A DNA stretch of 64,000 nucleotides from contig JAFVGH010000010.1 of assembly GCA_017475045.1 (NCBI GenBank), positions 1 through 64,000 of the forward strand. Reading direction: 5' to 3'. Positions 41,985-50,201 of this stretch are shown one piece after another (position 1 is the first letter of the stretch; every line of letters starts with the position of its first letter). The notes beneath the pieces are model-generated. The model saw nothing but the letters and a program-made list of their open reading frames with translations. It had not been told where the DNA came from and made no database searches. The translations under genes and the position numbers were made by a program. The stretch comes from Fibrobacter sp. Lineage in GTDB: Bacteria > Fibrobacterota > Fibrobacteria > Fibrobacterales > Fibrobacteraceae.

Positions 41985-42824
41985 GCATTCGTACATGGAG
42001 GCGTCGGCACTATGGAGCATCTCGTCCATATCCTTGTATACCTCGCCGGAATAGGCGATACCGTAGGCGAAAGAAACCTTCTGGTCTACAATGGTAATAT
42101 CGCCTACCGCCTTCTGCATACGTTCCGCACAAATTAACGCACCCGGCTTATCGGTATCGGGGCAGAGCACCATGAACTCGTCACCGCCCATACGGAACAG
42201 CACGTCAGATTCACGGAGCAAATCCTTGCAAGCCTTGACCACCGAACGGAGCAGCAAATCGCCTGCCTGGTGGCCGAACTTGTCATTGATCATCTTTAGG
42301 CCATTCAAGTCAAAATAGACCATGGAGAAATGAGTGCCATAACGCTTACTGCGAGAGAACCACTCGCGCAGGGTATAGATAGCATGCCTACGGTTGTAAC
42401 ACTGGGTCAAGTCATCGGTGAGGGAGATATCACGCAAGTACTTGAGGGTGCGACAAAGGCGGATATGCACGTTAATACGGGCCAGCAAAATTTCAGTGGG
42501 AGAAAGTTTGCACACGAAATCTGATGCTCCCGCATGGAACCCCTTGGTAATGCTATCGGAATCTTCCCTGCTAGTAAGGAATATGATGGGCAGGTCATCC
42601 AAGGCGTGCTTTTCGCGGATACGCAGGCACACCTCGTAACCATTCAGGCTCGGCATATTGATATCCAGAAGCACCAGGTCAAAAGCATCTCTTTCCAAAA
42701 GGGCAAGGGCCTCTTCGCCAGAAGTGGCGGACACCACGCTGTACCCCACCTGGGTCAAAAGTTCCCTATTCTTTTCCAGAATTTCGGTGCTGTCATCTAC
42801 GATGAGTATTTTCTCTTCTTTCAT
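41955..42824 (-). CDS. Response regulator with GGDEF domain (diguanylate cyclase)
   Basis: A 289-residue two-domain protein. The receiver domain (about 1-122) has DDS at the acid pocket, phospho-acceptor Asp in LVLLDINMP and Thr in IIFLTSRED; the conserved Lys is in FVCKLSP. The GGDEF domain (about 130-289) has LTDDLTQCYNRRH, DLNGLKMINDKFGH and an intact active site RMGGDEF, so it should make cyclic di-GMP on phosphorylation. No cognate kinase is adjacent. AGGGGAG precedes the ATG. It starts 9 nt after mqnA and is probably co-transcribed with it, an unusual pairing. Confidence 0.93.
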   Translation of the reverse strand: MKEEKILIVDDSTEILEKNRELLTQVGYSVVSATSGEEALALLERDAFDLVLLDINMPSLNGYEVCLRIREKHALDDLPIIFLTSREDSDSITKGFHAGASDFVCKLSPTEILLARINVHIRLCRTLKYLRDISLTDDLTQCYNRRHAIYTLREWFSRSKRYGTHFSMVYFDLNGLKMINDKFGHQAGDLLLRSVVKACKDLLRESDVLFRMGGDEFMVLCPDTDKPGALICAERMQKAVGDITIVDQKVSFAYGIAYSGEVYKDMDEMLHSADASMYECKKKMHAARK

Positions 42825-42833
42825 GTGCTCCCC

Positions 42834-43652
42834 TTATAAAAATTCCAATGGCGGCGCCTTTTCGATTAGGCCTAGCTTTGCAGCGTACCCGAAAAAGACC
42901 TCCAGGGATTTTTTCCTTTCGTCTGTAAAATGATAATCTATAATTTTATAGTAATCAAGTACCGACTTCTTGTCCAGATTCATAGGAAATCTTGAGATCC
43001 AGCGGTCCAGGGCGGTAGCGGGATCGGCTCGGAACGCCTCCACGCTTTTTTCCGTTTCTTGTAGATACGTGTCCAATATGGGCCTGATTTCAGGTTTTAA
43101 TGCCGATTTTTCGATAATCCAAGCTCCGAAGACAAAGGGCATCCCTTGCCAATCCTGCCACAGGGTCCCTAGGTCATAACTGAAGGGGAAACGGTGTTTT
43201 TCCGACTCTTCTAGGGCCAGGTCGCCTATCAAAAGACAGGCGTCGTCCGTGGGGTCGGCAGCAAGGCCATCCACATATTCAACATGTACCCGATAACGCT
43301 CACATAGCAGAATCTTCAGCAAGGCCACAGAGGTCCGACTCTGGGAGGTAAGCCGCACCGTTTTATCGCCAAGGTTCTCGATGGGGAACCGGGAAAAGAG
43401 CTTTACAGAACGGACCTCAAAGGAGCAGGAAGTACAGAACTTCGGGGATAGGACAAAGGCTCCCGGCTTTTGGGCAAAGGTGATAGAGGACGCAGGCGAC
43501 AAGTGGATTGTCCCTTCCCTGAGCCCTTTGTTGTGAACGCTGGGCGCTCCGTCAACGAAACGCACCTGGGGGAATTCGCGCTCGCGACCCAAAAAGCCGT
43601 GAAAGAACGGCGCACAGACCAAAAAAGGAATTCGACCCACCAATAAATCCAT
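42834..43652 (-). CDS. mqnA: Chorismate dehydratase, futalosine menaquinone pathway
   Basis: A 272-residue periplasmic-binding-protein-fold enzyme that converts chorismate to 3-enolpyruvylbenzoate, the first step of the futalosine route to menaquinone. Landmarks are the N-terminal RIPFLVCAPFFHGF, LREGTIHLSPASSITF, LTSQSRTSVALLKILL, DACLLIGDLAL and DLGTLWQDWQGMPFVFGAW. It has no signal peptide, as expected. Other mqn genes are not in the window. The quinone would serve complex I (nuoA here) and fumarate reductase. The ATG is followed by a diguanylate cyclase gene 9 nt after the stop. Confidence 0.88.
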   Translation of the reverse strand: MDLLVGRIPFLVCAPFFHGFLGREREFPQVRFVDGAPSVHNKGLREGTIHLSPASSITFAQKPGAFVLSPKFCTSCSFEVRSVKLFSRFPIENLGDKTVRLTSQSRTSVALLKILLCERYRVHVEYVDGLAADPTDDACLLIGDLALEESEKHRFPFSYDLGTLWQDWQGMPFVFGAWIIEKSALKPEIRPILDTYLQETEKSVEAFRADPATALDRWISRFPMNLDKKSVLDYYKIIDYHFTDERKKSLEVFFGYAAKLGLIEKAPPLEFL

Positions 43653-43739
43653 GAAAAAAAATTAACTTTTGTCCGTGGTATTTTGTAGACCACAAAACAA
43701 TAAACCGAAAAAAAAATAAAAGATAATGGCTAAGGAATA

Positions 43740-44030
43740 ATGGCTGTATTTCACGTGAAAAAGACGTCCCTGGGCGAAGACAAGACCAGTCTCGTGTTTA
43801 AGGGCAAAATTATCGAAGGGCCCATCAGCAAGGGCATGACCATGGAAATCCCCATAACCGGCGATACCGTGATCAAGATGAAGATTTACGACGTTGTCCA
43901 GTTCGAAAAGCAGAAAGACGAAGACAAGAAGGTGGGCCTGGTGGTGGACTTTTACAACCTGCCCGATGACCTGGAAGTAATCCAGGACCTGAACATCGCT
44001 GACGAAGACCTGAACATCGTTAACGAATAA
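43740..44030 (+). CDS. Small conserved-looking acidic protein of unknown function
   Basis: A 96-residue soluble protein, beta-rich at first (FHVKKTSLGEDKTSLVFKGK, then MTMEIPITGDTVIKMKIYDV) and acidic at the C-terminus (DDLEVIQDLNIADEDLNIVNE). AAGGA precedes the ATG by 3 nt. It looks like a small barrel or an elongation-factor-like module (the ISKGMTMEIPITG stretch recalls translation-factor domain 2), but no family is certain. The GH5 gene follows after 42 nt in the same direction. Confidence 0.65.
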   Translation: MAVFHVKKTSLGEDKTSLVFKGKIIEGPISKGMTMEIPITGDTVIKMKIYDVVQFEKQKDEDKKVGLVVDFYNLPDDLEVIQDLNIADEDLNIVNE

Positions 44031-44072
44031 TTTCGGCCGTCAATTCCGGCGGCTTAACCAACAGAGCAAAAG

Positions 44073-45146
44073 ATGAAAAAAGAAAGGCTACGGGGAGTGA
44101 ATTTGGGTGGCTGGTTCAGTCAGGTCGACTGTATCGAAGAAAAGGATCCCGTAGGTTTTCCGGGGCTCGTTCCCCACATCAAGACTTTCCTAGGGATGGA
44201 AGACTTCAAGCGCATCCGAGAGGCGGGGTTCAACCACGTGCGCCTCCCGGTGGATTATTTCAACCTGTTCAAAGGTGATGCGCTGACTCCTGACAACGAA
44301 GTTTTTGCCCTCCTGGACAAGGCCCTGGCCGATATCCAGGCCGCAGACCTGGACGTGATCCTGGACTTGCACAAATGCCCCGGTCACGACTTCCACCTGG
44401 GCTGCTCCAAGGAACAGGCTTTCTTCACAGATCCTGCCGCCCGCAAAGACGCCTGCAAGGTCTGGGCCTACATGGCCGAACGCTACAGTGGCCAGAACCG
44501 CGTGATGATGGAGCTTCTGAACGAGCCCGCCGGTAGTGATTCCAAGGTCTGGGACAAGGTGAAGGACGAACTTTTCTGGGCTATCCGCAAGCACGCTCCC
44601 AAGAACACCATCGTGGTGGGCAGCAACAAGTGGAACAGCGCCAAGGAATTCGAGTTCCTGACTCCCATGGACGACGACAACGCCATTTATAGTTTCCACA
44701 CCTACACCCCGGTAACGTTCACTCATCAGAAGGCTGCCTGGATTCAGGACCCGTTCTTCCACATTGAACGTCCTTGGCCCGGTGACTACGCCGCACCCAA
44801 GGCCGACGCCACAACCCGCCTGGACGTGGAATATGGCGTGTGGGACAAGGCCCGCCTGCAGGCGAGCATCCAGAACGCTCTGGATTTCCGCGCCAAGTAC
44901 GACCTGCCAGTCAGCTGCAACGAATTCGGCGTGTATGTGCAGGTACCCCGTCAATACCAGTTGGCCTGGATGCGTGACTTCCTCGACATATTGCGAGAAG
45001 CCGACGTGGGCTACAGTTACTGGAACTACAAAAATCTTGACTTTGGCCTGGTGTCCAAGGGCGAGTCGCTGCACAACAGCCTTGCGCAGTACGACAACCC
45101 GGAACGCCTGGACAAGGAACTGATGGAGATGCTTGCCCGCGGATGA
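44073..45146 (+). CDS. GH5 glycoside hydrolase without signal peptide
   Basis: A 357-residue family 5 (beta/alpha)8 glycosidase. It opens with RGVNLGGWF, the typical GH5 first strand. HVRLPVDY, LDLHKCPG and the acid/base Glu151 in MELLNEPAG are followed by HTYTP, nucleophile Glu284 in SCNEFGVY and Trp in YSYWNYK. No signal peptide is present, so it should act in the cytoplasm, perhaps on imported beta-glucan oligosaccharides. Its last 4 bp (ATGA) overlap the start of a CoA-transferase gene, a strong sign of coupled translation with a fermentation enzyme. The exact substrate is not predictable here. Confidence 0.9.
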   Translation: MKKERLRGVNLGGWFSQVDCIEEKDPVGFPGLVPHIKTFLGMEDFKRIREAGFNHVRLPVDYFNLFKGDALTPDNEVFALLDKALADIQAADLDVILDLHKCPGHDFHLGCSKEQAFFTDPAARKDACKVWAYMAERYSGQNRVMMELLNEPAGSDSKVWDKVKDELFWAIRKHAPKNTIVVGSNKWNSAKEFEFLTPMDDDNAIYSFHTYTPVTFTHQKAAWIQDPFFHIERPWPGDYAAPKADATTRLDVEYGVWDKARLQASIQNALDFRAKYDLPVSCNEFGVYVQVPRQYQLAWMRDFLDILREADVGYSYWNYKNLDFGLVSKGESLHNSLAQYDNPERLDKELMEMLARG

Positions 45147-46627
45147 TTGCAAGTAAGAAATGCTCGGCGGCCGATGCCGCAGCGATGATCGATAACGGCG
45201 CCATCCTGGGCGTCTCGGGATTCACCCTGGCAGGCTACCCCAAGGCGGTTCCTGCCGCCCTGGCCGCCCGTGCCGAAAAGCTCCACAGCGAAGGCAAGCC
45301 TTTCAAGGTGTCCCTGTTCTCGGGAGCTTCTACCGGCGACAGCTGCGACGGAGCTCTCGCCCGTGCCGGCGCCATCGACCTGCGCATGCCCTACCAGAGC
45401 AACCCAAGCCTCCGCAAGTCTATCAACGACGGTTCCATCCGTTATATCGACGCCCACCTTGGAAAGATGGGTTACCTGGTGCGTACCGGCGCCGTACCTA
45501 CGCCAGACATCGCCATCATCGAGGTTAGCGCCATACTGCCCGACGGCCGGGTCTGCCTTTCTACCTCTGGCGGAAATTCCGTCTGCTACCTGGAACGGGC
45601 TAAAAAGATTATCCTGGAACTGAACACCCGTCTGGGCGACAGCTACATGGGCATCCACGACATCGCCCTGCCGGAACTTCCGCCCCACGCAAAGCCGCTT
45701 GCCATCTATAGCGCAGGGGACCGCGTGGGCGCCGACCTTGTAAAGATCGACCTGAACAAGGTGGTGGCCATCGTAGAAAACGACGGCTTCGACGAGGTGA
45801 CGCCTTTCGTGGAGCCCGACAGCGTATCCACCAACATCGCTGAACGTATCCTGGACTTTATCCGCTTCGAGGAATCCAGGGGAAGGCTCCCTAATGGCAT
45901 GGCCTACCAGAGCGGTGTCGGCAAAGTGGCAAATGCCGTGCTCACCGCCATGGCAAATGACGAACGCCTAGGTCAGATCGACATCTTTACCGAAGTCATC
46001 CAAGAGGCAGTCATTCCCCTGCTTAAAAAAGGCAAGCTAGGCGTGGCCTCGGGAACGGCACTCACCCTCTCCCAGGGCGCACAGGATGAATTTGTCCGTA
46101 ACGCATCGGAATGGAAAAAGCATTTTGTCATCCGCCAGCAAGAGGTGAGCAACAGCCCCGACGTAATCCGTCGTATCGGCGTCATCTCCATGAACACTGC
46201 TCTTGAAGCAGACATCTTCGGAAACGTGAACAGCTCCCTGGTTTGCGGATCTTCCATGATGAACGGCATCGGCGGTGCGGCAGACTTTGCAAGACACTGC
46301 GCACTGGGATTTTTCTTGACGCCGTCTGTGGCCAAGGGCGGTGCCATTTCTAGCATCGTGCCCTACGTGAGCCATGTAGACCAGACGGAACACGACACCC
46401 AGATTTTCGTGACAGAACAGGGACTTGCAGACTTGCGAGGGCTCGCTTCCGAAGAGCGCGCGCGGCTCATCATCAAGAACTGCGCCCACCCGGATTTCAA
46501 GGAACCGCTTACCGACTTCTTGGAATACAGCCTCAAGCATGCCAAGGGCGTGCACATGCCCCTTGCGCTGAGCAGGGCCTTCGAGATGCACAACCGCTAT
46601 CTCGAAACCGGCAAGATGCTACCGTAA
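45143..46627 (+). CDS. Acetyl-CoA hydrolase/transferase family protein (succinyl-CoA:acetate CoA-transferase-like)
   Basis: A 494-residue class I CoA-transferase family protein. Landmarks are ILGVSGFTLAGYPKAVP, the LFSGASTGDSCDGALARAGAIDLRMPYQSN stretch, ISMNTALEADIFGNVNSS and the glycine motif GIGGAADFARH with SSIVPYVSHVDQTEHD. These match the Cat1/AarC group that exchanges CoA between succinate and acetate. In a succinate- and acetate-producing fermenter this recycles succinyl-CoA and links acetate formation to energy conservation. The start ATG overlaps the GH5 stop by 4 bp. The group also contains hydrolases, so the exact reaction is inferred. Confidence 0.9.
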   Translation: MIASKKCSAADAAAMIDNGAILGVSGFTLAGYPKAVPAALAARAEKLHSEGKPFKVSLFSGASTGDSCDGALARAGAIDLRMPYQSNPSLRKSINDGSIRYIDAHLGKMGYLVRTGAVPTPDIAIIEVSAILPDGRVCLSTSGGNSVCYLERAKKIILELNTRLGDSYMGIHDIALPELPPHAKPLAIYSAGDRVGADLVKIDLNKVVAIVENDGFDEVTPFVEPDSVSTNIAERILDFIRFEESRGRLPNGMAYQSGVGKVANAVLTAMANDERLGQIDIFTEVIQEAVIPLLKKGKLGVASGTALTLSQGAQDEFVRNASEWKKHFVIRQQEVSNSPDVIRRIGVISMNTALEADIFGNVNSSLVCGSSMMNGIGGAADFARHCALGFFLTPSVAKGGAISSIVPYVSHVDQTEHDTQIFVTEQGLADLRGLASEERARLIIKNCAHPDFKEPLTDFLEYSLKHAKGVHMPLALSRAFEMHNRYLETGKMLP

Positions 46628-46654
46628 GCAGGATAGCACCGGCGTGAGCCTTTA

Positions 46655-46894
46655 TTACAAAAGAGTGAACCGGTCTACGGTGCGGCCGTCAGGCAGCGTC
46701 ACCATACTTTCAAAATCGGCCTTTCGGCGAACCCAAAGCGTTCCCTTGGGGTGATCTGGCGTCTCGTATTCGCTGCGGTACACCACCAGGGGCTCTACCG
46801 TCTCGCAGTCCAGCGCACCTACTTCCACGACCGTATAGATCATGGTTTCTTTCTTGTAATGGCGATAGCGCCGGCCTTTCTCTGCGACAGACAT
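46655..46894 (-). CDS. DUF1653 domain protein
   Basis: A 79-residue protein that is almost wholly a DUF1653 domain: GRRYRHYKKETMIYTVVEVG, then EPLVVYRSEYE and LWVRRKADFESMV, ending DGRTVDRFTLL. The domain is a small beta-barrel of unknown function. It is the third gene of a minus-strand operon after nudix and patatin genes, 11 nt from the latter. Confidence 0.88.
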   Translation of the reverse strand: MSVAEKGRRYRHYKKETMIYTVVEVGALDCETVEPLVVYRSEYETPDHPKGTLWVRRKADFESMVTLPDGRTVDRFTLL

Positions 46895-46905
46895 AAAATT
46901 CCGAA

Positions 46906-47772
46906 TTACTTTTCCAAGAAGTTCAGCAGGGCATCCATGCGGGCGTTCACATCCTTGCGGCCCAGGTTGTAAAGGTCCACCAGCTTGGACTTGTCCTTTT
47001 CCAGACGGGAAATGTGCATGGCCTCGCTGGGCCGGAACACGAACACCTTCCCCGCTTTTTCCTTTTCGGCAATCAGGTCCAGGCAGGCGTTGTAACGCTC
47101 GTGCCTGTTGGCCGCAGCCTCGATAAACTTCGGGTACTTGCGGTAGAGCAGCTTGAACAGGGGTATCATGGAATTGGGCTTCTTGCGGAATCCTGCCGGT
47201 TGGGTCAACAGGATCACGATCTTCTCGAAACCCTTCTTCTCCATAATCTCGAAGGGAATGCTGTCGGCGATACCGCCGTCCAAAAGCTTCATGCCGTCCA
47301 CTTCCACGATGTGGCTCATCAGCGGGAGCGACGCCGAGGCGCGAATGGCGTTCATGTCATGGGCATCGCGGTAGTCCATCACCCGCAGGTATTCCGCACC
47401 GCCTGTTTCCAGGTTGGAACTGCATGCGTAAAATTCCGTCGTCTTGCAGGCCTCGGCGAATTTTTCCATGTCGAAGGGCTCTATCTCGTAGGGGATTTGC
47501 CTGTAGCAATAATCCACCTCGAAAAATTCGCCGGTACGAATCAGGTTTCCCCAGCCCATATATTTACTGGACTTGGAATGCACCGTATCGATGCGGAAGT
47601 TTCGGCCAATCTGTTCCGACAAGAAACTGCACAGGTGGGTCACGCCGGCAGAGGTGCCGCAGGCACCGCCAAAACGCAGTCCCAGCTCGTTGAAGACATC
47701 CAGAATGCCACCCGTGTAGGCGCCGCGCATTCCGCCGCCTTCCACAACAACTGCCACCTTCTTGTACATCAT
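46906..47772 (-). CDS. Patatin-like phospholipase family protein
   Basis: A 288-residue serine lipase-like protein of the RssA/YjjU-like group. The oxyanion motif VVEGGGMRGAYTGG is at the N-terminus, nucleophile Ser in GTSAG (about 40-44), and catalytic Asp in LLDGGIADSIPFE. No signal peptide. Predicted to hydrolyse membrane or stored acyl lipids; the substrate is unknown. ATG at 47772 overlaps the TGA of the nudix gene (ATGA), so they are co-translated. Confidence 0.92.
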   Translation of the reverse strand: MMYKKVAVVVEGGGMRGAYTGGILDVFNELGLRFGGACGTSAGVTHLCSFLSEQIGRNFRIDTVHSKSSKYMGWGNLIRTGEFFEVDYCYRQIPYEIEPFDMEKFAEACKTTEFYACSSNLETGGAEYLRVMDYRDAHDMNAIRASASLPLMSHIVEVDGMKLLDGGIADSIPFEIMEKKGFEKIVILLTQPAGFRKKPNSMIPLFKLLYRKYPKFIEAAANRHERYNACLDLIAEKEKAGKVFVFRPSEAMHISRLEKDKSKLVDLYNLGRKDVNARMDALLNFLEK

Positions 47773-48314
47773 GCCTGAAATTTAGCAATACTTGCAAGCC
47801 AGCTGTAATCTTTCGGATGGCTTACGAACTTTTCGGGGTGGGTAACCTGCAGCTCCAGAAATTCCCCTACCGTCATCCACACGAAATCATCAACCTCACC
47901 AGGCTGCGGCACCAGATGGGCAGCCTCCTCGTCGGTAAGCGTTATTTTGTACACATCGTAGTATTCGTTGTCAAAATAGGTTCCGCCGTTCAACACGCTT
48001 TCGTGGGTGGATTCAAAAAGGTATTCCAAGTCTTCTATTTTCTTGGTGAGGCCCAGCTCCTCTCCTAGTTCACGAACAGCCGCATTCTGGCTTCCGTCTC
48101 CGGCAGAGATGTGGCCCGCGCAGCTGGTGTCCAGAAGGTTCGGGTTGTTCTCCTTCAAGTGGCTGCGAAGCTGGAAAAGTACGCGACCTCGCCCATCGAA
48201 TGCCCAGATATGGACCGTGCGGTGCCAAAGTCCCTTGGCGTGAACCTCTGTGCGCCCGCAAGAATACCCCGCCGGGCTTCCGTCAGGGTTCAAGATGTCG
48301 ATTTGTTCTTCCAT
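47769..48314 (-). CDS. Nudix hydrolase (IPP-isomerase-like subgroup)
   Basis: A 181-residue nudix-fold protein with the motif G-x5-D-x7-RELGEELGL, which keeps the metal-binding REx2EE core but has Asp in place of the first Glu. The N-terminal EEQIDILNPDGSPAGYSCGRTEVHAKGLWHRTVHIW resembles isopentenyl-diphosphate isomerase-like nudix proteins. The substrate is unknown. TATATT lies 7 nt before the ATG. First gene of the nudix-patatin-DUF1653 operon. Confidence 0.9.
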   Translation of the reverse strand: MEEQIDILNPDGSPAGYSCGRTEVHAKGLWHRTVHIWAFDGRGRVLFQLRSHLKENNPNLLDTSCAGHISAGDGSQNAAVRELGEELGLTKKIEDLEYLFESTHESVLNGGTYFDNEYYDVYKITLTDEEAAHLVPQPGEVDDFVWMTVGEFLELQVTHPEKFVSHPKDYSWLASIAKFQA

Positions 48315-48321
48315 AGGAAGA

Positions 48322-48327
48322 AATATA
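48322..48327 (-). promoter_or_regulatory. -7 box TATATT for nudix operon (leaderless type)
   Basis: Minus-strand TATATT-TCTTCCT-ATG: 7 nt between box and start. Confidence 0.5.
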
Positions 48328-48343
48328 AAAAGGAGATGCCGGC

Positions 48344-50110
48344 TTATTTATTATAAATTGCATCCAGCGCCGCAGCGAGGAACGCAAATGGCGCGTTCCA
48401 GTTGATGGCCACCTCGTTGGTAGCGTAGCTGCAGCGGTCATCCAAGTAAGCCAGGGCCGGCTTGTCGGCAGCGGCGTAGTTCGGGCATTTCCAATGGTCC
48501 GTGCCGTTCAAGTTGATATCCTGCTTGCCCAGGTGAGGCCCGCCCACCAACATGCCAGGCACCGGATCGTCCACAAAGTCCGATTCGCTGGGACGATGGT
48601 GCGGATTGCGGGGGCTGCGGAAACCGAATCCGGTCACGTAGGTAATGTCCATGGGGTTCTTGCCCAACAGGTAATCCAGGCACTGCTGCGCACCGTCCAA
48701 ATAACTCTTGTCGTTAGTCAAGAGGTAGGCCTGCAAAAGCACAATGCCGTTGTTCGCCACGGCGCTATTGCTGCCCCAGTTCCAGTTCCAGGGGTGCATG
48801 GGGAGCCTGTAGGCGCTGGTATCGCCGATAGAACGCAGGCTGTTCGCCTCGTCCAACAAAATCTTCTTTGCCACACCGGCAAGGCTATCGCCGAACACCT
48901 TAGGAGCATTTGCCACGCGGAAAACCGCAAGCATGTTCAGGTCGCCCCACCAGGCGCCATTGGCCGTAAAGCCGTTTGCCTTCAAGTCTTCCAAATAACC
49001 GGCAGCATTCTTATCGGCCTGGGCGCCGGCGGCCACCTTCGCATTGTACAGTTCGGCAGCCGCAAAACGGAATTCGTCCTTGCCGTCTTCGTTACCGGGG
49101 GCATAGCTTCCCGTATTCACGTCGGCAGGCTGCTTGTAGAACATTTCCGGATTCTTCTTCGCCCAGGCGTAGGCAGCCTCCGCCGCCTTCAACATCTTGG
49201 AACTGTAAGCCTTGTCAAAGGGAGCGTACACTACACTGGCCTGGGCCATCACGCCTGCAAAGTCCAGAGCCGCCGTCACGCTTTTCAGAATGGCGTAACG
49301 GGGAGCCGTATCCTTCTCGGGAGCCACGCTTCCGCAGAACTTGAGGCTCGAAACCTTGTGGAATACACTGCCGTCCTTGTCCTGCAGGGTCAGCATCCAG
49401 TCCAAGTTATAGCGGACCTCTTCTAGAAGCAGAGGCAGCTTCGCGTACTCCCGCGGAACATCCCAGCTCAGGGTATCGGCGAACTTGGGGAACTTCTCGT
49501 ACAGATCCAGCAGGGTCCATACCGTAATGCCGGAGTTCACAATGTACTTACCGTAGTCACCGGCATCGTACCACCCGCGGGGGGACTTGATGACCTTGCC
49601 CGCACCCTTGCCGCCTGTAGCCTTGTCGGTACCGTAAACGATAACCTTATCGTCCATATGGCCCGCCGCACGGACCCACTTGTCGGCATAAGGGGCCACC
49701 AAGGGCATGCTGGCTCGCTGGTAATAGAACCACTTGAGGCTCGCCTTGGTAACGCCTTCATAGACATTCTTACCCACCGTAATGGGGTTCCCCAGGTACT
49801 CGCCGTTGCGGAACAGGCGGTAGGTACCAGGAGCCTTTACAGCAGAAATATCGTACACCTGGGTTTCTTCGCCGCTGTACTCCCACTCGCCCACATTGGG
49901 AGCCTTGAGCTTCAGTACAGTCTTGCCATTCAAATCACGAACCTCAAGCCCGTTGGCATCGTTACCGGGAATCACCACCTGCTTCTCGGCCTCGGGGGCA
50001 TAGCCCAGCTGGTTCATCAGGGGCCCCGCAAAAGCAGGGGTCAAAGAAAACGGAACGGTGGAAAGAGCCACCGCACAAACTTTGGCAATAGCAGTCTTAT
50101 GAATATTCAT
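48344..50110 (-). CDS. GH9 endoglucanase, secreted
   Basis: A 588-residue secreted cellulase. Signal peptide MNIHKTAIAKVCAVALSTVP to about residue 28, N-terminal Ig-like module (MNQLGYAPEAEKQVVI, about 30-115), then the GH9 domain: RGWYDAGDYGKY with the catalytic Asp pair, FRSPRNPHHRPS, and the acid Glu in YATNEVAINWNAP. It has the standard bacterial GH9 layout and no CBM or sorting tail. ATG at 50110 begins the signal peptide; the frame is open 26 codons further but through a terminator hairpin (50125-50153). That hairpin would lie in the leader if the promoter is upstream of it. It is clearly different from the other GH9 at 38.7 kb. Confidence 0.93.
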   Translation of the reverse strand: MNIHKTAIAKVCAVALSTVPFSLTPAFAGPLMNQLGYAPEAEKQVVIPGNDANGLEVRDLNGKTVLKLKAPNVGEWEYSGEETQVYDISAVKAPGTYRLFRNGEYLGNPITVGKNVYEGVTKASLKWFYYQRASMPLVAPYADKWVRAAGHMDDKVIVYGTDKATGGKGAGKVIKSPRGWYDAGDYGKYIVNSGITVWTLLDLYEKFPKFADTLSWDVPREYAKLPLLLEEVRYNLDWMLTLQDKDGSVFHKVSSLKFCGSVAPEKDTAPRYAILKSVTAALDFAGVMAQASVVYAPFDKAYSSKMLKAAEAAYAWAKKNPEMFYKQPADVNTGSYAPGNEDGKDEFRFAAAELYNAKVAAGAQADKNAAGYLEDLKANGFTANGAWWGDLNMLAVFRVANAPKVFGDSLAGVAKKILLDEANSLRSIGDTSAYRLPMHPWNWNWGSNSAVANNGIVLLQAYLLTNDKSYLDGAQQCLDYLLGKNPMDITYVTGFGFRSPRNPHHRPSESDFVDDPVPGMLVGGPHLGKQDINLNGTDHWKCPNYAAADKPALAYLDDRCSYATNEVAINWNAPFAFLAAALDAIYNK

Positions 50111-50124
50111 ACCCTGAATATACG

Positions 50125-50153
50125 TAAAAAAGCCCCTCGAAGGGGGCTTTTTT
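50125..50153 (-). terminator. Terminator hairpin after esterase gene, in the leader of the GH9 gene
   Basis: AAAAAAGCCCC and GGGGGCTTTTTT around TCGAA, with T-runs on both strands. It is 49 nt after the esterase stop and 15 nt before the GH9 start. Confidence 0.85.
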
Positions 50154-50201
50154 GGATATTTACTGTTTTCAGCAAGAAACAGGTCCAAGCATCAGTCACT
50201 G

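Noticed and set aside
43726..43740. Four-codon upstream ORF (ATG GCT AAG GAA TAA) overlapping the start of the gene at 43740
   Set aside because: It simply contains the ribosome site AAGGA of the real gene; nothing supports translation of the minicistron, although coupling cannot be excluded.
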